Part shown: positions 10,759 to 22,666 of the stretch, one piece after another
Layout: each line of letters starts with the position of its first letter
How positions within the stretch are numbered: position 1 is the first letter of the stretch
Source: Manis javanica
Taxonomy: Eukaryota > Chordata > Mammalia > Pholidota > Manidae
Reading direction: 5' to 3'
Length of the DNA stretch: 64,000 nucleotides
Assembly: GCF_040802235.1 (NCBI RefSeq)
Contig: NC_133163.1
Span: forward strand, 39,576,501 to 39,640,500
Position numbers and translations under genes: made by a program
The notes under the pieces: generated by a model
Database searches by the model: none
Told to the model about the DNA's origin: nothing
What the model saw: only the letters and a program-made list of their open reading frames with translations

Positions 10759-13700
10759 TTATACTCCACAGATGAGTGAAATCATTTGGTATTTCTCTTT
10801 CTCCGCTTGGTTTATTTCACTGAGCATAATACCCTCCAGCTCCATCCATGTTGCTGCAAATGGTAGGATTTGCCCTCTTCTTATGGCTGAGTAGTATTCC
10901 ATTGTGTATATGTACCACATCTTCTTTATCCATTCATCTATCGATGGACATTTAGGTTGCTTCCAATTCTTGGCTATTGTAAATAGTGCTGTGATAAACA
11001 TAGGGGTGCATCTGTCTTTCTCAAACTTGATTGCTGTGTTCTTAGGGTAAATTCCTAGGAGTGGAATTTCTGGGTCAAATGGTAAGTCTGTTTTGAGCAT
11101 TTTGATGAACCTCCATACTGCTTTCCACAATGGTTGAACTAATTTACATTCCCACCAGCAGTGTAGGAGGGTTCCCCTTTCTCCACAGTTTCACCAACAT
11201 TTGTTGTTGTTTGTCTTTTGGATGGCAGCCATCCTTACTGGTGTGAGGTGATACCTCATTGTAGTTTTAATTTGCATTTCTCTGATAATTAGCGATGTGG
11301 AGCATCTTTTCATGTGTCTGTTGGCCATCTGTATTTCTTTTTTGGAGAACTGTCTGTTCAGTTCCTCTGCCCATTTTTTAATTGGGTTATTTGTTTTTTG
11401 TTTGTTGAGGCGTGTGAGCTCTTTATATATTCTGGACGTCAAGCCTTTATCGGATCTGTCATTTTCAAATATATTCTCCCATACTGTAGGGTTCCTTTTT
11501 GTTCTATTGATGGTGTCTTTTGCTGTACAGAAGCTTTTCAGCTTAATATAGTCCCACTTGTTCATTTTTGCTGTTGTTTTCCTTGCCCGGGGAGATATGT
11601 TCAAGAAGAGGTCACTCATGTTTATGTCTAAGAGGTTTTTGCCTATGTTTTTTTCCAAGAGTTTAATGGTTTCATGACTTACATTAAGGTCTTTGATCCA
11701 TTTTGAGTTTACTTTAGTATATGGAGTTAGACAATGGTCCAGTTTCATTCTCCTACATGTAGCTGTCCAGTTTTGCCAGCACCATCTGTTGAAGAGGCTA
11801 TCATTTCACCATTGTATGTCCATGGCTCCTTTATCATATATTAATTGACCATATATGTCTGGGTTAATGTCTGGAGTCTCTAATCTGTTCCACTGGTCTG
11901 TGGCTCTGTTCTTGTGCCAGTACCAAATTGTCTTGATTACTATGGCTTTGTAGTAGAGCTTGAAGTTGGGGAGTGAGATCCCCCCTACTTTATTCTTCTT
12001 TTTCAGGATTGCTTTGGCTATTCGGGGTCTTTGGTGTTTCCATATGAATTTTTGAATTATTTGTTCCAGTTCATTGAAGAATGTTGCTGGTATTTTCATA
12101 GAGATTGCATCAAATCTGTATATTGCTTTGGGCAGGATGGCCATTTTGATGATATTAATTTTTCCTAGCCACGAGCATGGGATGAGTTTCCATTTGTTAG
12201 TGTCCCCTTTAATTTCTCTTAAGAGTGACTTGTAGTTTTCAGAGTATAAGTCTTTCACTTCTTTGGTTAGGTTTATTCCTAGGTATTTTATTCTTTTTGA
12301 TGCAATTGTGAATGGAGTTGTTTTCCTGATTTCTCTTTCTGTTGGTTCATTGTTAGTGTATAGGAAAGCTACAGATTTCTGTGTGTTAATTTTGTATCCT
12401 GCAACTTTGCTGTATTCTGATATCAATTCTAGTAGTTTTGGGGTGGAGTCTTTAGGGTGTTTTATGTACAGTATCATGTCATCTGCAAATAGTGACAGTT
12501 TAACTTCTTCTTTACCAATCTGGATTCCTTGTATTTTTTTGTTTTGTCTGATTGCCGTGGCTAGGACCTCCAGTACTATGTTAAATAGCAGTGGGGAGAG
12601 TGGGCATCCTTGTCTAGTTCCCGATCTCGGAGGAAAAGCTTTCAGCTTCTCGCTGTTCAATATAATGTTGGCTCTGGGTTTATCATAAATGGCCTTTATT
12701 ATGTTGAGGTACTTGCCCTCTATTCCCATTTTGCTGAGAGTTTTTATAATGAATGAATGTTGAACTTTGTCAAATGCTTTTTCAGCATCTATGGAGATGA
12801 TCATGTGGTTTCTGTCTTTCTTTTTGTTGATGTGGTGGATGATGTTGATGGACTTTCAAATGTTGTACCATCCTTGCAACCCTGGGATGAATCCCACTTG
12901 GTCATGGTGTACGATCCTTTTGATGTATTTTTGAATTCAGTTTGCTAATATTTTGTTGAGTATTTTTGCATCTACGTTCATCAGGGATACTGGTCTGTAG
13001 TTTTCTTTTTTGGTGGGGTCTTTGCCTGGTTTTGGTATTAGGGTGATGTTGGCTTCATAGAATGAGTTTGGGAGTACTCCCTCCTCTTCTATTTTTTGGA
13101 AAACTTTAAGGAGAATGGGTATTATGTCTTCCCTGTGTGTCTGATAAAATTCCGAGGTAAATCCATCTGGCCTGGTGGTTTTGTTTTTTGGTAGTTTTTT
13201 TATTACCGCTTCAATTTCGTTGCTGGTAGTTGGTCTGTTTAGATTTTCTGTTTCTTTCTGGGTCAGTCTTGGAAGGTTGTATTTTTCTAGGTTTCCCAGC
13301 TTGTTAGCATATAGGTTTTCATAGTACTCTCTAATAATTCTTTGTATTTCTGTGGGGTCCGTTGTGATTTTTCCTTTCTCGTTTCTGATTCTGTTGATTT
13401 GTGTCGACTCTCTTTTCCTCTTAATAAGTCTGGCTAGAGGCTTATCTATTTTGTTTATTTTCTTGAGGAACCAGCTCTTGGTTTCATTGATATTTGCTAT
13501 TGTTTTATTCTTCTCAATTTTATTTATTTCTTCTCTGATCTTTATTATGTCCCTCCTTCTGCTGACCTTAGGCCTCAATTGTTCTTTTTCCAATTTCGAT
13601 AATTGTGACATTAGACCATTCATTTGGGATTGTTCTTCCTTTTTTAAATATGCCTGTATTGCTGTATACTTTCCTCTTAAGACTGCTTTTGCTGTGTCCC

Positions 13701-14553
13701 ACAGTAGTTGGGGCTTTGTGTTGTTGTTGTTTGTTTCCATATATTGCTGTATCTCCATTTTGATTTTGTCATTGATCCATTGATTATTTAGGAGCGTGTT
13801 GTTAAGCCTCCATGTGTTTGTGAGCCTTTTTGCTTTCCTTGTGCAGTTTATTTCTAGTTTTATGCCTTTGTGGTCTGAAAAGTTGGTTGATAGGATTTCA
13901 ATCTTTTGGAATTTACTGAGGCTCTTTTTGTGGCCTAGTATGTGGTCTATTCTGGAGAATGTTCCATGTGCACTTGAGAAGAATGTGTATCCTGTTGCTT
14001 TTGGATGTAGAGTTCTGTAGATGTCTATTAGGTCCATCTGTTCTAGTGTGTTGTTCAGTGTCTCTGTGTCCTTACTTATTTTCTGTCTGGTGGATCTGTC
14101 CTTTGGAGTGAGTGGTGTGTTGAAGTCTCCTAGAATGAATGCATTGCATTCTATTTCCTCCTTTAGTTCTGCTAGTATTTGTTTCAGATATGCTGGTGCT
14201 CCTGTATTGGGTGCATATATATTTATATTGGTTATATCCTCTTGTTGGACTGAGCCCTTTATCATTATGTAATGTCCTTCTTTATCTTTTGTTACTTTCT
14301 TTTCTTTGAAGTCTGTTTTGTCTGATACCAGAATTGCAACACCTGCTTTCTTCTCTCTGTTGTTTGCATGAAATATCTTTTTCCATCCCTTGACTTTAAG
14401 TCTGTGCATGTCTTTGGGTTTGAGGTGAGTCTCTTGTAAGCAGCAAATGGATGGATCTTGCTTTTTTATCCATTCTACTCTGTGTTTTTTGATTGGTGTA
14501 TTCAGTCCATTTACATTTAGGGTGATTATTGAAAGGTATGTACTTATTGCCAT
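10759..14553 (-). pseudogene. L1 ORF2 (endonuclease-reverse transcriptase), four nonsense codons, no frameshift
   Basis: 1,265 codons in a single frame from ATG 14553 to the stop ending at 10759, the usual ORF2 size. The AP-like endonuclease has NVNGLNTP near the N-terminus, then the QETHL, LGDFNTP and FSDHKG catalytic motifs. The reverse transcriptase contains [13 protein letters not shown] and the catalytic FADD (near 12487). The C-terminal part includes the conserved WWECK-like segment, now damaged. The frame is broken only by TGA codons, ending at 12937, 12856, 11806 and 11191. The first two look like CGA-to-TGA CpG decay. Absence of indels over 3.8 kb indicates a comparatively young insertion. 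Confidence 0.92.
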
Positions 14554-14748
14554 TGCAGGCTATAAGTTTGTGGTTACCAAAGGTTCAGGGTTAGCTTCTT
14601 TACTATCTTACTGTCTAACTTAACTCGCTTGTTGAGCTAGTATAAACACGGTCTGATGATTCTTTATTTCTCTCCCTTCTTATTCCTCCTCCTCCCTTCT
14701 TCAAATGTTGGGTGTTTTGTTCTGTGCTCTTTTTAGGAGTGCTCCCAT

Positions 14749-15610
14749 CTAGAGCAGTCCCTGTAGGATGCCCTGTAGAGGTGGTTTGTGGGAGGCAAAT
14801 TCCCTCAACTTTTGCTTGTCTGGGAATTGTTTAATCCTTCCTTCATATTTAAATGATAATTGTGCTGGATACAGTAGTCTTGGTTGGAGGCCCTTCTGTT
14901 TCATTGCATTAAGTATATCATGCCATTCTCTTCTGTCCTGTAGGGTTTCTGTTGAGAAGTCTGATGATAGCCTGATTGGTTTTCCTTTGTAGGTAACCTT
15001 TTTTTTTCTCTCTGGCTGCCTTTAATACTTTGTCCTTGTCTTTGATCTTTGCCATTTTAATTATTATGTGTCTTGGTGTTGCCCTCCTTGGATCCCTTGT
15101 CATGGGAGTTCTGTGTACCTCTGTGGTCTGAAAGGCCATTTCTTCTCCTAGTTTGGGGAAGTTTTCAGCAATTATTTCTTCAAAGACACTTTCTATCCCT
15201 TTTTCTCTCTCTTCTTCTTCTGGTACCCCTATAATCCAGATATTGTTCCATTTCTATTGGTTACTCAGCTCTCTTAGAATTCTTTCAGTCCTGGAGATCC
15301 TTTTATCTCTCTCTACATCAGCTTCTCTGCGCTCCTGTTCTCTGTTTTCTAGTCCATTAATGTTCTCTTGCATCTCGTCCATTCTGTTTTGAAGTCCTTC
15401 CAGAGCTTGTCTTATTTCCGTATTCTCCCTCCTTAGTTCTTGCATATTTCTCTGCAAGTCCATCAGCATGGTTATGATTTTTGTTTTGAATTCTTTTTCA
15501 GGAAGACTGGTTAAATCTATCTTCCCAGGTTCCTTCTCAGGGGAAGATGTAGCAGATGCTGAAGCTGTCTGGGTTAGTCTTGTCTGGATCATATTTTTTT
15601 TACTTTTCAT
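14749..15610 (-). pseudogene. L1 ORF1 (RNA-binding chaperone), disrupted
   Basis: ORF1p forms trimers that coat L1 RNA. The first 118 codons (15610-15257) read MKSKKNMIQTR and then a heptad-type coiled coil rich in Glu/Arg/Leu (about residues 45-112). A TAG at 15256..15254 interrupts the frame. The same frame then continues through the RRM region (IWIIGVPEEEE) to about codon 200. A one-base change in the A-run opposite 14999-15008 shifts the frame. The C-terminal domain continues in the next frame, with recognisable EWHDI and KQFPDKQKLREFA segments, to a TAG at 14751..14749. It therefore has one nonsense and one slippage frameshift. Confidence 0.85.
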
Positions 15611-16413
15611 GTTGACAGGTGCTATTGACTGTCAGCTGGGAGGGCCAAACTTTTCACTTGCTACTGGCCTTTTTTTACTGGGACAACTGTGACCCCTAGT
15701 GGTTTGTGTTGGGTAATTGCGTGTAGACTGGGTCTTCGTGTCTTGCCCGCTGGTATGGAGGAAGCTCCCTTTCTGAGGGCGTGGCCTGCCTTAGGCTGCT
15801 TCTCTGCTTTCACAGCTCCCGGAGGGGTAATAGACGGGGGGCTGTTTGGCTGTTTACCTCCATGGGGGGGGGGTCTCAGAGCTGTTGCCCAGGGGGTTAG
15901 TGAGCCCGATTTTCCCTGTAATTTCCAGCCACTGTGCTGTGACCTGTGTTGTTTCCACCCAGCTGTTACGTCCCTGTCCCTTTAAGACTTTCAAAAAGCA
16001 CTCGCTTTTCTTTGTCACAGGGGCATCAGCTTCAGAACCTGCTCAGAGGTCTTGCTGCCCTGTTTCCCTAGTTTCCAGCCCTCCACGCATGCACTGTGTC
16101 TGCGCTCTGGTGCGGGTGGCTGGGGCTGGGTGTTTAGCAGTCCTGGGCTCCCTCTCCCTCCCTGCTCTGACACCTCTCCTCCCACTGGGAGCTGGGGGGA
16201 GGTGTGCTCGGGTTCCACCAGGCTGGGGGTTGTATCTTACCCCTTTCACCAGGCGCTGGGCTCTCACACATGTGGATGTAGTCTGGCTGTTGTCCTGTGT
16301 CTTCTGGTCTCTCTTTTAGGATTAGTTGTATTTGTTGTATTTTCAAAAATATATATGTTTTTGGGAGGAGATTCCCACTGTCCTACTCATGCCGCCATGT
16401 TGGCTCTGCCTCC
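15611..16413 (-). promoter_or_regulatory. L1 5' UTR / internal promoter
   Basis: The L1 begins (minus strand) GGAGGCAGAGCCAACATGGC, containing the YY1-type ACATGGCGGC motif found at the start of many L1 promoters. About 800 bp of GC-rich, moderately CpG-rich sequence follows up to the ORF1 start. The minus strand carries eight consecutive C residues opposite a G run near 15867. Presence of the extreme 5' end supports full-length retrotransposition. Confidence 0.8.
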
Positions 16414-16430
16414 AGCTTCTGTTTCACTTT
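16414..16430. repeat. Right target-site duplication of the chimeric L1
   Basis: Second copy of the 17-bp duplication, at the L1 5' end. It is followed by AAAC, so the nick site reads CTTT/AAAC, close to the L1 endonuclease consensus TTTT/AA. Confidence 0.93.
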
Positions 16431-16680
16431 AAACATTCACCTCAAGCATCATTGCTGCTATGAAATATAATTCTTACCTCTTTCTATTCTTGCACAGAAT
16501 TTAACACTCCCTTCTTTGGGTTCCATGAACACTTATGTTCTTTAGTCACAGCATATAATTGTCATTGTGGGTTATAAACTCCTTGATGGCTACATATTCA
16601 GATCCCAGAGTCTAGTAGAGTGTTTGACATGTTATGGAAACTTACATTTATCAAAAGAAAGAATGAACAAGTTCTCACAA
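16431..16680 (+). mobile_element. L2 LINE fragment (3' end)
   Basis: L2 resumes directly after the L1 target-site duplication and runs to its normal 3' end: TAAACTCCTTGATGGC, CCCAGAGTCTAGTAGAGTG, GAATGAACAAG. Confidence 0.8.
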
Positions 16681-16754
16681 AAAGTAGACACATATGTGTA
16701 TACCCAAATGACCATTTATCTACTTGTTTTTTTCTCCCTCTGATTTTTTTAAAA

Positions 16755-16945
16755 GATCAAAGTGATTCTTAAAGTGTGATCTCCCTGGATCAACATCACC
16801 TACTAATTTGTTGGAGATACAGATTCTTGGCCCCACCCCACACTTCCTGAATCAGAAACTCTGTAGGTGGACCTAGTAAATTGTTTCAATAAGCCCTCTA
16901 ACAGTTTGGATGTATGCCAAAGTTTGAGAACCTCTGCCCTAGACT
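16755..16945 (+). mobile_element. MER5A-type hAT-Charlie MITE
   Basis: CTTAAAGTGTGATCTCCCTGGATCA, TTGTTGGAGATACAGATTCTTGGCCCCACCCC, CTGAATCAGAAACTCTGTAGG and CCAAAGTTTGAGAACCTCTG are characteristic. Confidence 0.85.
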
Positions 16946-17080
16946 AGTTTTCTCAAATTGTAATTGCGGTTTATGTCTACCTGTATGAGAATTACCTAGG
17001 CTGATTTTTGAAGGTGAAGATGCCAGGCTCCATTACAGAGTCTCTGGGTACATGAAATAGTTTCAACCCTAGCTGCACAT
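16946..17080 (+). mobile_element. Second partial MER5-type fragment
   Basis: TTTTCTCAAATTGTAATTGCG, GAGAATTACCTAGGCTGATTTTTGAAGG and AGATGCCAGGCTCCATTACAGAG indicate a MER5 family piece abutting the previous one. Confidence 0.55.
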
Positions 17081-17149
17081 AAGTACTTAGACAAGACTTA
17101 ATGTAGAGCCGACACAGGGAACCCCTTCTTTTGCTCTATGAACCTCGGC

Positions 17150-17325
17150 TCTGGGGCCTGATGACGGCCTTCTAGTCATAGCAGTGTGATTTTGGGCAAT
17201 GCACCTCTGTTTCAGTTTCTTGTTTGTCATGAGGATTAAATATGGTAATATGTGTGAAGTGCTGGACACAGAGTCTGGCCCACAGCAAGGTCTTAATAGA
17301 CATTAATTATATTTTCACTAATGAA
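17150..17325 (+). mobile_element. MIR SINE
   Basis: GTGTGATTTTGGGCAATGCACCTCTGTTTCAGTTTC, GAGGATTAAATATGGTAATATGTG and CACAGCAAGGTCTTAATAGAC define a MIR. Confidence 0.85.
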
Positions 17326-19285
17326 TATAAATTACTATGGTTCTTTATGCAATTAATGCTTAGGAACCCTGGAGCTAGAGTATATCCTTATTCCCTGAAC
17401 CTGAGTGCTGATGGAATTACTTTGCTTTTCAGATGGTTTGATAGGTACCATGTAAATCCCTCAACATTCTGGTGTGCTGTTTCATCCAGGTAACCAGTCC
17501 TGCCTAATCCTGATGGTGGTGACAATGTGTGGGTATACATGCAGAGACACACAATGTCGAAAGTAGTCTAAAAGTATATATCATGATCTCTCACTCAAAA
17601 GTGTTCCATAAGTGTATCTTCTCTTCCTAGTTTCCAATTTTTGTGGGAAGATATTGAATCTTCTATTTTGTTTTCATATCACAGTGGCTAGCAGAGTGCT
17701 AGATACACAATAGACTTCCAGCTTGATGGAAACACAGGATCCACACATGCCAATCTCAGTCTTGCCTAGTGTGATCCTGATTGGAATTTCTGAATTCCTT
17801 GTGTCTTTATTTCCTCATCTGGGAAAGGAGGGAGTTAGTTATTTCAGTTTACTTCCCAGGGCTACTATGAAAAAAAAAGTCCACATAGTACCTCTGCATT
17901 CCTAGTGTGCAGTCTGCAAATACAGACCCAAAGTTTCCCCACAGCTGGTGTTTGAGTGCCGAATATTTATTTTAGGTGGATTGCTGGTATCACCAGGTAT
18001 GTTAGTACAGCCTTTATTCAATGTGATATCTCATTGTGAATGGTCACTTTAATATGCATTGTATAAAAGCTCAATTACAAAAAGAATTAAGTGTTCATCT
18101 GCTGCCACTTTTTAAGCCTAACTGATTCTCCTCCTCCTGAAATTCCAAAAGGCATTCAGGATTTAATTGGCACCTTTAAAAAAAGGAAAAATAATAATTA
18201 ATTATAGAAGCACAAAAGGCCACTATAAAATCTCATATACTTTAGGGACTGAGAGTATGTTAAACAGATGAAGATTCTGATTTTCATCCATGATGAAATG
18301 AATAAATCTTGTTTCCAGGATATTGGTGCAGTTATTTTAGTAATCAGGGCTTTGTAATGATGCTGTCCACATGATTTTTATCCTCAAATTTCATTAGGAA
18401 TGACTGTCACCTTTGAAGCTTTTTGGCCAGAAATCAGTACATCAGAGAGTATTCCCTTTGAACTGTTGTTAAGGCAGAACTTTGAGGGAACTTAAGAAAG
18501 TCAGAAGCAGGCTGGAGTTATTCTCAAACTTCCTTCTTCTCACAGTTACGTTCTGTAACTTTTTCTATCCTTACTTAAATCACGACATTGTTCTGAAATT
18601 TTTATATATAGTTACTGTAGTACTTTAGGCAGCTGGTTTTTATTTTGGTTAGAATTAGTCACACTGTTCTCTGGTCTTGGAATTTGTAAGAGTTTTTGGA
18701 TGGAGAGACTGTTCTTGGAAGCTGAGACCTGTGTAATTTTTGGCTTGCTGAACTCACCACTGTGGTTCTCAACAGATGAAGGGTGTATGTGAATTGGCTA
18801 TAATTTCTTTGTTGTATAAAGCAAAACTCTCCACTGGGTAACTTTAATAAATCAGTTTTATTTACTCTCCTAATGTTAGAGTATTACCTAAGACTCCTGG
18901 AAAGAAGATGGGTACTTAGAAGCTTTGATCTTCTAACAGTAAGATTCCCCCAGATACCTCTAATTGTGTCCTGATATAATATATGAGATGTACTTTAAGT
19001 TTGTTAACATTTGTAGGATGATTCTGGTGTACTTTTTTTAGGCCTTGGATTACTTACTGAGAAAATTCTCATTTATGTCATAATTTATCCTTCAGATGAG
19101 TCAATTAGGAATCATCACTGATATATCCAGTCACATCAATATACCTTTGTATTTCCAAGATGGTTTAATTTCTTGTAGTTGATCAAATGCTAATGGTAAA
19201 TTTTGTAATAATTCAACATGCAGAGCTGGTTGGTAGAAAACATTTAGAATTGATGTTACAGCTGGTTTGTTTTCCCATCTAAAAA
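17326..19285. other. Largely unique DNA; weak MIR at 17690-17830
   Basis: A diverged MIR-like piece (CCTCATCTGGGAAAGGAGGG) lies at 17690-17830. 18020-18250 is AT-rich, repeat-free and includes TAATAATTAATTATA (18191-18205), a homeodomain-like core. No gene recognised. Confidence 0.45.
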
Positions 19286-19410
19286 TTCTAGAGAGTTCTT
19301 CATTTGTCAGACATTTGTTGAGTCTCTGCCATGTGGGGTACCCTGGGAATGCCGAGATTAGTGACAGTGTCTTCTCTCAGGAACTCACAGCCAGGAGGGT
19401 GAGCACACAG
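19286..19410 (-). mobile_element. L2 3' end fragment
   Basis: CAGACATTTGTTGAGTCTCTGCCATGTGGGGTACCCTGGGAATGC and CAGGAACTCACAG are the antisense L2 3' end. Confidence 0.65.
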
Positions 19411-21506
19411 TCCAAGGCAATGTGCTAAGGGCTGTGCCTGCAGCGAACTCCCACTGTTTCCTCCTTCTTGCCAGAGAAAGTCAAGGATGGCTTTCAGGTC
19501 TTTCTCCACCTGCAGCCTCCCCTGAAACTCGTGAAGACTCCGAGATTCAGAGCAGAGAGAGTATAGGCGTCCAGGTGGTTCCTGAAAAACAAAACGTAAC
19601 AAAAAACATTTTCCCACGAGGTGGCGCTGCCGCACTGTAGCAAGAACTGGCCACGAAGCTGAGAGGCAGGTGGGAGGGTCCTACCATCCCGTGGCTTGTG
19701 CTGAAAAGCTGAATTGTTAGGCTTGACCCTCCTCAGCCTTCTAGAGCTTTTAATTCCTAGTCACATTTACTTTCTGGGTGAAAAGACCTACTCCATCTCT
19801 GAGGAGCTCTCACCTTCGATTTTATAAGGGAAGCTTTTGCTTTCACTAAAAATTATTGAGGCTTTCCTGGGGTTGTTCTTGAAACATACGGTGTTTACTA
19901 CCTAAATGCCCTGGGTTTTTGTTTTGTTTTGTCAGTTGGGTTGGCCTGACAACTTTTGGAAGAGCCGTAGCTGTTGAAGGACTTTTTTGGAAGGGTAGAA
20001 AGGAAGCAGGAGAGGGAGGCCCCAAAGCACTGAATTGCAGCATTAGAGTTTTTTTTTACAATTGCTGTAGTATTTCTGGTAAGAAAAGTTATTAGGTGTT
20101 TATGGATGTTTCAAAAGATCAAGGGAAAAAAAAGTAGATTCCATGTTAAAATATCCACTTGGGGACCCTTAACACTCAGAACAGAACCTAAGCTGGGAAT
20201 GCTAAGGGTGTGATCAGTGTAAAACAGCAGTTGTTCTTAAATGCGGGTGTTAGCTGGATATAGTTCAAGAGGAAAGGGGCTGCCAGAGTATTCCCAGGGG
20301 AGGATGCGCTGGCTGAGCCAGGTGGGTCAGGCGGTTTTCTTCCTACTAAGTCACACCCAACTTCTTCCTGAGCCGGGAAAGTGAGCTCAATCAGTGGAGA
20401 GCTCTCTCCTTGTCTGTCTCCTCCAGGAGATATCACAGGAACAGGCTTATGGGAAGAGGTAAAAAATCAGAATTTCATAAGGGGCACGAAGAGGAAGGAT
20501 GTAGGGTAGTAATTTTGGGTTGCTATTTTAGGATAAAGAGCCCCTCCCCTCCGTGGAGATGAGGTTGCTTTGATTTGGTCTTGGTGGAGCAGGTGAGGGA
20601 GTGGCCTTGGCCTGGACCGTGCTCTCATCTCATCTTCTTGGGAATCTACAGGCCACATTTGCTATTCAGAATCCAGCCTTTGGCCATGGGTTCCTTCAAC
20701 ATTGAAGTTTTGGAATACTCTGGGAAAAAAATCTTTACGATATGTTTAGAAGATTTTGAAAACTGTACCAGATATTCTTTTCAAAATATTGTTTTGAATA
20801 AGCAGTATAGATAATGGGGCCAATGTTCATATCCTCCTAATCTCTTCAGTGTGAAGGTGGTAAAAATAGAGTGTACAACCACACAACCTCTCATATTCTG
20901 AACTGTTTTTTCCTAAACCGATTTTATTCATAACATGTTATACTACATTATGTAAACTACATGTAATATACGCATATTATATGAGACAATTATATTATAC
21001 ATTGTGCATGTGTGATGTATGCAATATCAATATAGGTATATAATGCAAATTTTAATCTTAAATTAATATATGTGGTAGCTTTTTATTGTGTATTGTGGGA
21101 TATAGCTTGGAGTATATTACTTTTTGTTGTGTATTGTGGGATATAGCAAGTATATTTAAATAAAAGACAACTACTTAATAAGACTTAGAGCCATGTAAAT
21201 TAGTAATAAGGTATTCTAAAGTTCAAATCAGATTAAATATTAATTTGGCTTTTACTCTCTAGAAAACTTTTCTAGTCACTATTTGAGATACTCATAAATT
21301 CAGGACAAAATTATGAAACATTAAGTGAATCAGCCAATACCCAACTTATAAATGGATTGTATTTTAAAAGTTTCTCTTAAATCTTTGTAAATCAGAACAC
21401 ATCCTATTAAAAAGACCATTGTGTCTTTTTCCTACACAGCAATAATAGTATACACTGCAGTAATAGTACAACTCCTTTCGGGTTCTCAGACCAGACCTGA
21501 TGCCAA
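19411..21506. other. Unique DNA
   Basis: No recognised transposon or gene. A 41-bp-period imperfect tandem duplication (21-bp identical cores at 21086-21106 and 21127-21147) lies in an AT-rich part. Confidence 0.45.
21086..21147. repeat. Imperfect 41-bp tandem duplication
   Basis: TTGTGTATTGTGGGATATAG occurs at 21086 and again at 21127. Confidence 0.8.
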
Positions 21507-21534
21507 TGTGTGTGTGTGTGTGTGTGTGTGTGTG
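21507..21534. repeat. (TG)14 microsatellite
   Basis: Uninterrupted dinucleotide run. Confidence 0.95.
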
Positions 21535-21569
21535 GTGTGCATGTCTTCCTACCCACAACACCAAGCAAT

Positions 21570-22200
21570 TCTTGTACACCAGCAGGGTGCCCGAGAACTC
21601 AACTCAGTTCTGATGCTGTCTGCCCAGCAACAGTACCAGATTCCCCAGGTTAACGGCTCTGTCCTACAAGACTGCCTGTTCTCTGCCCTCAGCCCCCACT
21701 GTAAGACACAGGTCGCAAACCCCAGGCAGTTACCTGTGCTTCTGACCAGTTACAGACTGGAGGTTCCAACTATCTTTCCCTTAGTTTATATTAATTGGCT
21801 CACAAAACTCAGGAAAATACATTTACGAGTTTATAAAGGATACTGTAAAGGATACAAGTTAACAGCCAGGTGAAGAGATACATAGGACAGGTCCTACCTA
21901 ACAAAGGCACTTCTATCCTCACGGAGCTTGGGACCTGGCTTGGTGGCATGTGGGAGCATTCCGGTTTCCCAAACATAGAAACTCTCTGACAGAGAAGCAA
22001 GATGCAAGACAGAAATATGGTCTTCTCAGAGGGTTTTGTGAGGACTTTATTGCATAGTCATGATTGACTAAATCATTGGCCATTGGCTGATTCAACCTCC
22101 AGCCCCCACCCTTGGGTGAAGTCCAAAAGTCTCTCATCAACATGACATTGCACCTTTAAGGCTCTGAAGTGTTTTCAGGCCATCTGCATGACCAAATATG
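21570..22200. mobile_element. ERV LTR remnant (ERVL-like)
   Basis: Phrases GGAGGTTCCAACTATC, TTAATTGGCTCACAAAACTCAGG, TTTATAAAGGAT and ACTTTATTGCATAGTCATGATTGACTAAATCATTGGCCATTGG resemble an old ERV-L-type solo LTR. A minus-strand AATAAA lies at 22051..22046. Family name and orientation are uncertain. Confidence 0.55.
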
Positions 22201-22666
22201 TATTTCTTATGACTCATTATATCGCAATCATGTATGATGGTTCGTTTCTCTTGGGTACCCAACAAAAGCTCAGTTAAACCATGATGGCTTTTATAATAAC
22301 TCCAACTTGATTTCTGGGGCTTGGAGGGAAGAAACCATGAGATGAGATAAGAAGGAAGTGGAAATGAGAAAGGAGACTTTTTCTGCTTTTATGAGGCAGA
22401 GTCAACCCTAGGCAAAAGATTTTAAAACAAGAAAAATGTATATTTGGCTAGTGCCAGCTTCCCTTTCTGCACACTCCTCCCAAGGATCCAGGACCCTTAT
22501 GCTATCCTAAATGCTCCCCACATTGTCACTCCCTCCTCAAGTCTAACATACTCCTAACATGCTCTTGCTCTAGAATTACTCCCCACCCCCAACTCTTCAG
22601 TGATCTGGGAAATATGGTCTTGGAATTACCTGCATCAGAATCATGTGGGGTGATTAACTAAAAACT

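Larger units (their letters stand above)
8940..16413 (-). mobile_element. Full-length chimeric LINE-1 carrying a retroviral env-LTR segment in its 3' UTR
   Basis: A complete L1 on the minus strand, about 7.47 kb against the usual 6 kb or so. In its own direction it has a GC-rich 5' UTR (16412-15611), ORF1 (15610-14749), a spacer, ORF2 (14553-10759), a proximal 3' UTR (10758-10696), an Env-LTR block (10695-9154), an L1-type terminal 3' UTR (9153 to about 8950) and an A-tail. Perfect 17-bp target-site duplications (8923..8939 and 16414..16430) enclose everything, and the right-hand junction reads CTTT/AAAC, a good L1-endonuclease site. It interrupts a plus-strand L2 that resumes at 16431. ORF2 has no frameshift, so the copy is fairly recent, but internal stops in both ORFs make it inactive in cis. 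Confidence 0.9.

Noticed and set aside
11297..15985. Many plus-strand open frames opposite the full-length L1
   Set aside because: All are antisense shadows of L1 ORF1 and ORF2 (Phe/Leu/Ser-rich), not genes.
16015..16432. Open frames in the L1 5' UTR region
   Set aside because: GC-rich L1 5' UTR with no conserved L1 ORF0-like or other product that I could support.
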